Translations under genes and position numbers: made by a program
Shown here: in pieces, positions 8,201-9,849 of the stretch
Position numbering within the stretch: position 1 is the stretch's first letter
Layout of the letters: the number at the start of each line of letters is the position of its first letter
Notes under the pieces: generated by a model
Databases searched by the model: none
What the model saw: only the letters and a program-made list of their open reading frames with translations
Told to the model about the DNA's origin: nothing
From: UBA2862 sp045637485
GTDB taxonomy: Bacteria; Bacillota; Clostridia; Christensenellales; Aristaeellaceae
Length of the DNA: 9,849 bases
NCBI GenBank assembly: GCA_045637485.1
Contig: JAZTZK010000070.1
Span: 1-9,849 of the forward strand
Reading direction: 5' to 3'

Positions 8201-8495
8201 CAATCGCGCGCTGGGCCGGGAGGATCGGGCGGCCAGCCGCTTCTACAAGCTGGTCAGCTACGGGGAAAAGCACTACCATGACCGGGTCAAAATGGATTAC
8301 TTCGCCGTCTCCCTGCCGGACCTTCAGCTGTTCGACGAGGATTTGTCCGTCCGTAACCGCGCCCACTGCGAGTACCTGATCGCCCTGGGCAGCTATGGGT
8401 TGGGCGACCGTGACCGGGCGGGGAAGTGCTTTGATGCCGTGCTGGCCATTGACAGGGCGCATCAGGGCGCGATCATTCACAGGCAACTGCTATAG
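5235..8495 (+). CDS. DUF5107 domain protein with C-terminal TPR repeats
   Basis: This 1086-residue protein has two parts. The N-terminal part, to about residue 350, reads as a DUF5107 domain, with PELGGRIQRA at 78-87, SGGIEFNWPQHHRPTT at 116-131, a Trp-rich stretch EWTWGWGDFGRAWD at 292-305 and GPYIELMTG at 313-321. The beta-rich pattern and these motifs resemble the galactose-mutarotase-like sugar-binding fold, so a carbohydrate-directed role is a reasonable inference; no activity is established to my knowledge. A beta-rich linker (about 355-445) leads into TPR-like helical repeats to the end, for example 485-528 and 539-566, with family phrases such as KFHPWEGGEGK near the C-terminus. TPRs usually serve protein contacts. 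There is no signal peptide or membrane helix, so it is probably cytoplasmic. The start is fixed by GGAGG at 5223-5227. The glycosidase gene follows 24 nt after its stop, which suggests joint function. Length and architecture look complete. Family assignment is good; function is unknown. Confidence 0.85.
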   Translation: MEHRHHQAEVWREQVVIPTYGIGKADRNPMFLEKRVYQGSSGKVYPLPVVDRICDEKEDRAYTAVFLENDYIRVMVLPELGGRIQRALDKTNGYDFVYYNEVIKPALVGLTGPWISGGIEFNWPQHHRPTTFAPVDWRIVENADGSASVELSEVDQMYGTKGKMTFTLYPDKAYIENRGQLYNRTPLPQTFLWWANPAVAVNDDTQSVFPPDVNAVFDHGKRDVSQFPIATGVYYKHDYGAGVDISRYRNIPVPTSYMCAHSDYNFVGGYDYGVEAGILHIADHHVSPGKKEWTWGWGDFGRAWDRNLTDNNGPYIELMTGMYCDNQPDFAWLKPFEEKTFTQYFMPYKAAGYVKNASRECVMNLEVNDGRARIVVYATQSFRGARVVLTAAGERVYEKTVDLSPTEILREEIAVAVPETGLNLAVYTAGGRKLLEYAPRAKQIEEIPDPAAPAKAPEEILTVEELYLTGLHLEQYRHATYLPDPYYLEALKRDPGDIRANNAYGTLLLRRGRFEDAEQYFRAAIARMTRRNPNPYDSEAFLNLGLCLRYRDRDDEAYDAFFKATWTAAQQEAGYYHIACIDCLRGEYDLALEHIERSLVKNGHNLKARALKGMILDSLGRDGEAAAWFEDNLMLDAFDYVSRIESGDVDTALSMMGSRASSYIECAIDYAEAGYYADAVAILDRCPNPTPMVYYHKALCLGRMGEDSAEALAQARNADSLYCFPNRLEDIIALRYAIENNPGDAKAPYYLGCLWYDRRQYDDAVDCWERSAALDGGFPTAWRNLSLAYFNKRGDRQKARECMEKAYRLDQTDARVLLELDQLYRKLNMPPEERLARLDAHREIAFARDDLYVEYCALLNDLGRCSEALDLIMARKFHPWEGGEGKVTTQYTVALKQLAKLALEAGKPAEAKTLLKSALVFPHNLGEGKLEGAKDNDIYYYLGLAERAMGNEAVAAGYFERAAVGEEEPAGMMYYNDQPADMILYQGLANRALGREDRAASRFYKLVSYGEKHYHDRVKMDYFAVSLPDLQLFDEDLSVRNRAHCEYLIALGSYGLGDRDRAGKCFDAVLAIDRAHQGAIIHRQLL

Positions 8496-8519
8496 AAAAG
8501 CACAGGGGGAGGACCTGCC

Positions 8520-9849
8520 ATGGCGACGGTTGATCTCAGTGGCGTTTGGCGCTGTGAAATACCCGGCCAGGCCGCGGATATACGGCTTCCGGGTACGCTG
8601 GACGAGGCCCGAATCGGTCACGCGGACATCGGCGCAAATCAGTGGCACCCCGATGCCAACGCAAACGCGGCGCTGGCGGTCGGCAATGGGATTATCGCCA
8701 CGCGCCTGACCCGGAAGGTCACCTATGAGGGCCCGGCGACGCTCACACGGCGGGTACAGGCGCGGTTTCCCGCCGGACGGCGCGTCTTCCTCGAGGCGGA
8801 ACGGGCGCGCTGCCTCTCCCTGCAGGTCAACGGAAGGGAAGCGCCGGATTTCATTCCACCGACATTGGCGACGCCACATGTGTTTGAAGTCACGGGGCTG
8901 CTGACCGGCGACGACGCGCTGGCGCTGACCAGCGACAACAGCTATCCCGGATTGCCCCGCGACGATATCGTGTATTCCTCCGCGGCGACGGACGAGACTC
9001 AGACGAACTGGAACGGCGTGCTGGGATTTCTCCGGCTGCGCGACGAAGCCCCGGCGTTCATACAGCGCGTGCGGGTCTATCCCCACGGCGGCTTCCTGAA
9101 CGTATGCGTGGAAATCTCATCGGATCGCCGGTGGAAGGGATGCGTTCGCGTCGCCTCGAAAGCGCTGCGTGAGCCTGTGGAGACCTGCGCGGTGACGGAA
9201 GGCGGCCATCAGGAGATATGGCTGACTGACCTCGAGCTGTCAGGCGCGGTGAGGCGCTGGGATATCGACGAAGGTCATCTGTATACGCTCACCGCCGGGG
9301 GCGACGGTCTGGAGGCGGTGGCCGTTGGCTTCGGCGTTCGGGATTTCTGCGCCGCTGACGGTCACTTTACGCTGAACGGACGGCGGGTATTTCTGCGCGG
9401 CGAGGCCAACTGCGCCGTGTTCCCGGAAACGGGGTATCCGCCCATGGATGTGGCGGCCTGGACGGAAATCCTCAAAATCTACCGCGCCTATGGCGTGAAC
9501 ATGATGCGCTTTCACTCGCACATCCCCCCGGAGGCGGCTTTTGATGCGGCGGACAGACTGGGCATGCTGATGCAGCCGGAGCTGTCTCACTGGAACCCCA
9601 GGAACGCCTTTGAGACGGACGAGAGTATCGACTATTACCGGCGGGAATTGGAGCAGACGCTGCTGTGGCTGGCGAACCATCCCTCCTTTGTGATGCTGAC
9701 CTTCGGCAACGAGCTTCACGCGGGCGAGCTGGGGCACGCGCGGATGGATGCCCTGTTGGACAGGGTCCGCGCCCTGGACGGGACCCGGCTGTATGCCAAC
9801 GCCTCCAATCCGCATTACGGCGCGCTGGGCTGCGATGGAAGAAGCGACT
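8520..9849 (+). CDS. Glycoside hydrolase family 2 protein, 3' end outside window
   Basis: The frame runs open from the ATG at 8520 to the window edge, giving 443 codons of an enzyme that probably hydrolyses a glycosidic bond (beta-galactosidase/beta-glucuronidase superfamily). GGAGGA at 8508-8513, six bases upstream, fixes the start. Residues about 1-175 look like the sugar-binding jelly-roll domain, ending in the typical TNWNGVLGFLRL stretch. About 180-280 is the immunoglobulin-like domain, and the TIM barrel begins near 283 with FTLNGRRVFLRGEANC. The barrel shows MMRFHSHIPPEAAF from 328, and TFGNEL, whose Glu398 should be the acid/base catalyst. The nucleophile glutamate lies beyond the window. 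The GYPPMDVAAW and RFHS-PPEAAF phrases differ from the classical R-x-x-H-Y-P pattern of LacZ and point to a less studied branch. There is no signal peptide, so the substrate would be hydrolysed in the cytoplasm. It is probably co-transcribed with the DUF5107 gene. Exact substrate unknown. Confidence 0.88.
   Translation, partial: MATVDLSGVWRCEIPGQAADIRLPGTLDEARIGHADIGANQWHPDANANAALAVGNGIIATRLTRKVTYEGPATLTRRVQARFPAGRRVFLEAERARCLSLQVNGREAPDFIPPTLATPHVFEVTGLLTGDDALALTSDNSYPGLPRDDIVYSSAATDETQTNWNGVLGFLRLRDEAPAFIQRVRVYPHGGFLNVCVEISSDRRWKGCVRVASKALREPVETCAVTEGGHQEIWLTDLELSGAVRRWDIDEGHLYTLTAGGDGLEAVAVGFGVRDFCAADGHFTLNGRRVFLRGEANCAVFPETGYPPMDVAAWTEILKIYRAYGVNMMRFHSHIPPEAAFDAADRLGMLMQPELSHWNPRNAFETDESIDYYRRELEQTLLWLANHPSFVMLTFGNELHAGELGHARMDALLDRVRALDGTRLYANASNPHYGALGCDGRSD

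Noticed and set aside
5151..8486. Minus-strand open frame of 1111 codons opposite the DUF5107 gene
   Set aside because: Its codons lie exactly on the sense codons, so it stays open only because the real gene uses no TTA, CTA or TCA codon until its last one (CTA at 8490-8492). The translation is low-complexity, with no recognisable domain.
9240..9815. Minus-strand open frame of 191 codons opposite the GH2 gene
   Set aside because: The sense frame is a clear GH2 barrel open to the edge; the antisense product has no recognisable features.

Overview
The window looks like chromosomal DNA from a GC-rich, Gram-positive anaerobe of the Clostridia, plausibly a gut Christensenellales or Oscillospirales lineage. 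The evidence is the strong GGAGG-type Shine-Dalgarno sites, the GC-rich genes separated by more AT-rich control regions, a DUF5107/TPR protein of a kind common in gut Firmicutes, and a signal-less family 2 glycosidase. The taxonomic guess is inference; there is no marker gene here.

All genes are on the + strand in two apparent transcription units. Positions 1-226 are non-coding. They hold a 110-bp imperfect palindrome made of four related ~21-bp units, then a good sigma-A-type promoter. Unit 1 (227-4860) is a complete ABC importer: a secreted solute-binding protein, a fused two-half permease with an unusual extra N-terminal extracytoplasmic domain, and an ATPase with a TOBE-like C-terminal region. 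By sequence style it belongs to the ferric-ion/thiamine/phosphosugar (Fbp/Afu-like) branch. The binding protein lacks the adjacent tyrosine pair used by classical ferric-binding proteins, so its substrate should be left open.

A 374-bp gap (4861-5234) separates the units. It contains a near-perfect 19-bp hairpin shortly after the ATPase stop, a promoter near 5026-5056, and a leader of about 170 nt that can fold strongly and may be able to mask the next ribosome-binding site.

Unit 2 (5235 to beyond the right edge) encodes a 1086-residue DUF5107-plus-TPR protein, followed 24 nt later by a family 2 glycoside hydrolase cut by the window end. Neither has a signal peptide, so both probably act in the cytoplasm. 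The combination suggests a locus for uptake and intracellular processing of a small glycoside or related compound. The functional link between the importer and the enzymes rests only on adjacency.

I see no tRNA, rRNA, CRISPR array, transposase or phage gene. No gene here is clearly of a new class. The least explained elements are the four-unit palindrome, the permease's extra domain, the structured leader and the DUF5107 domain.
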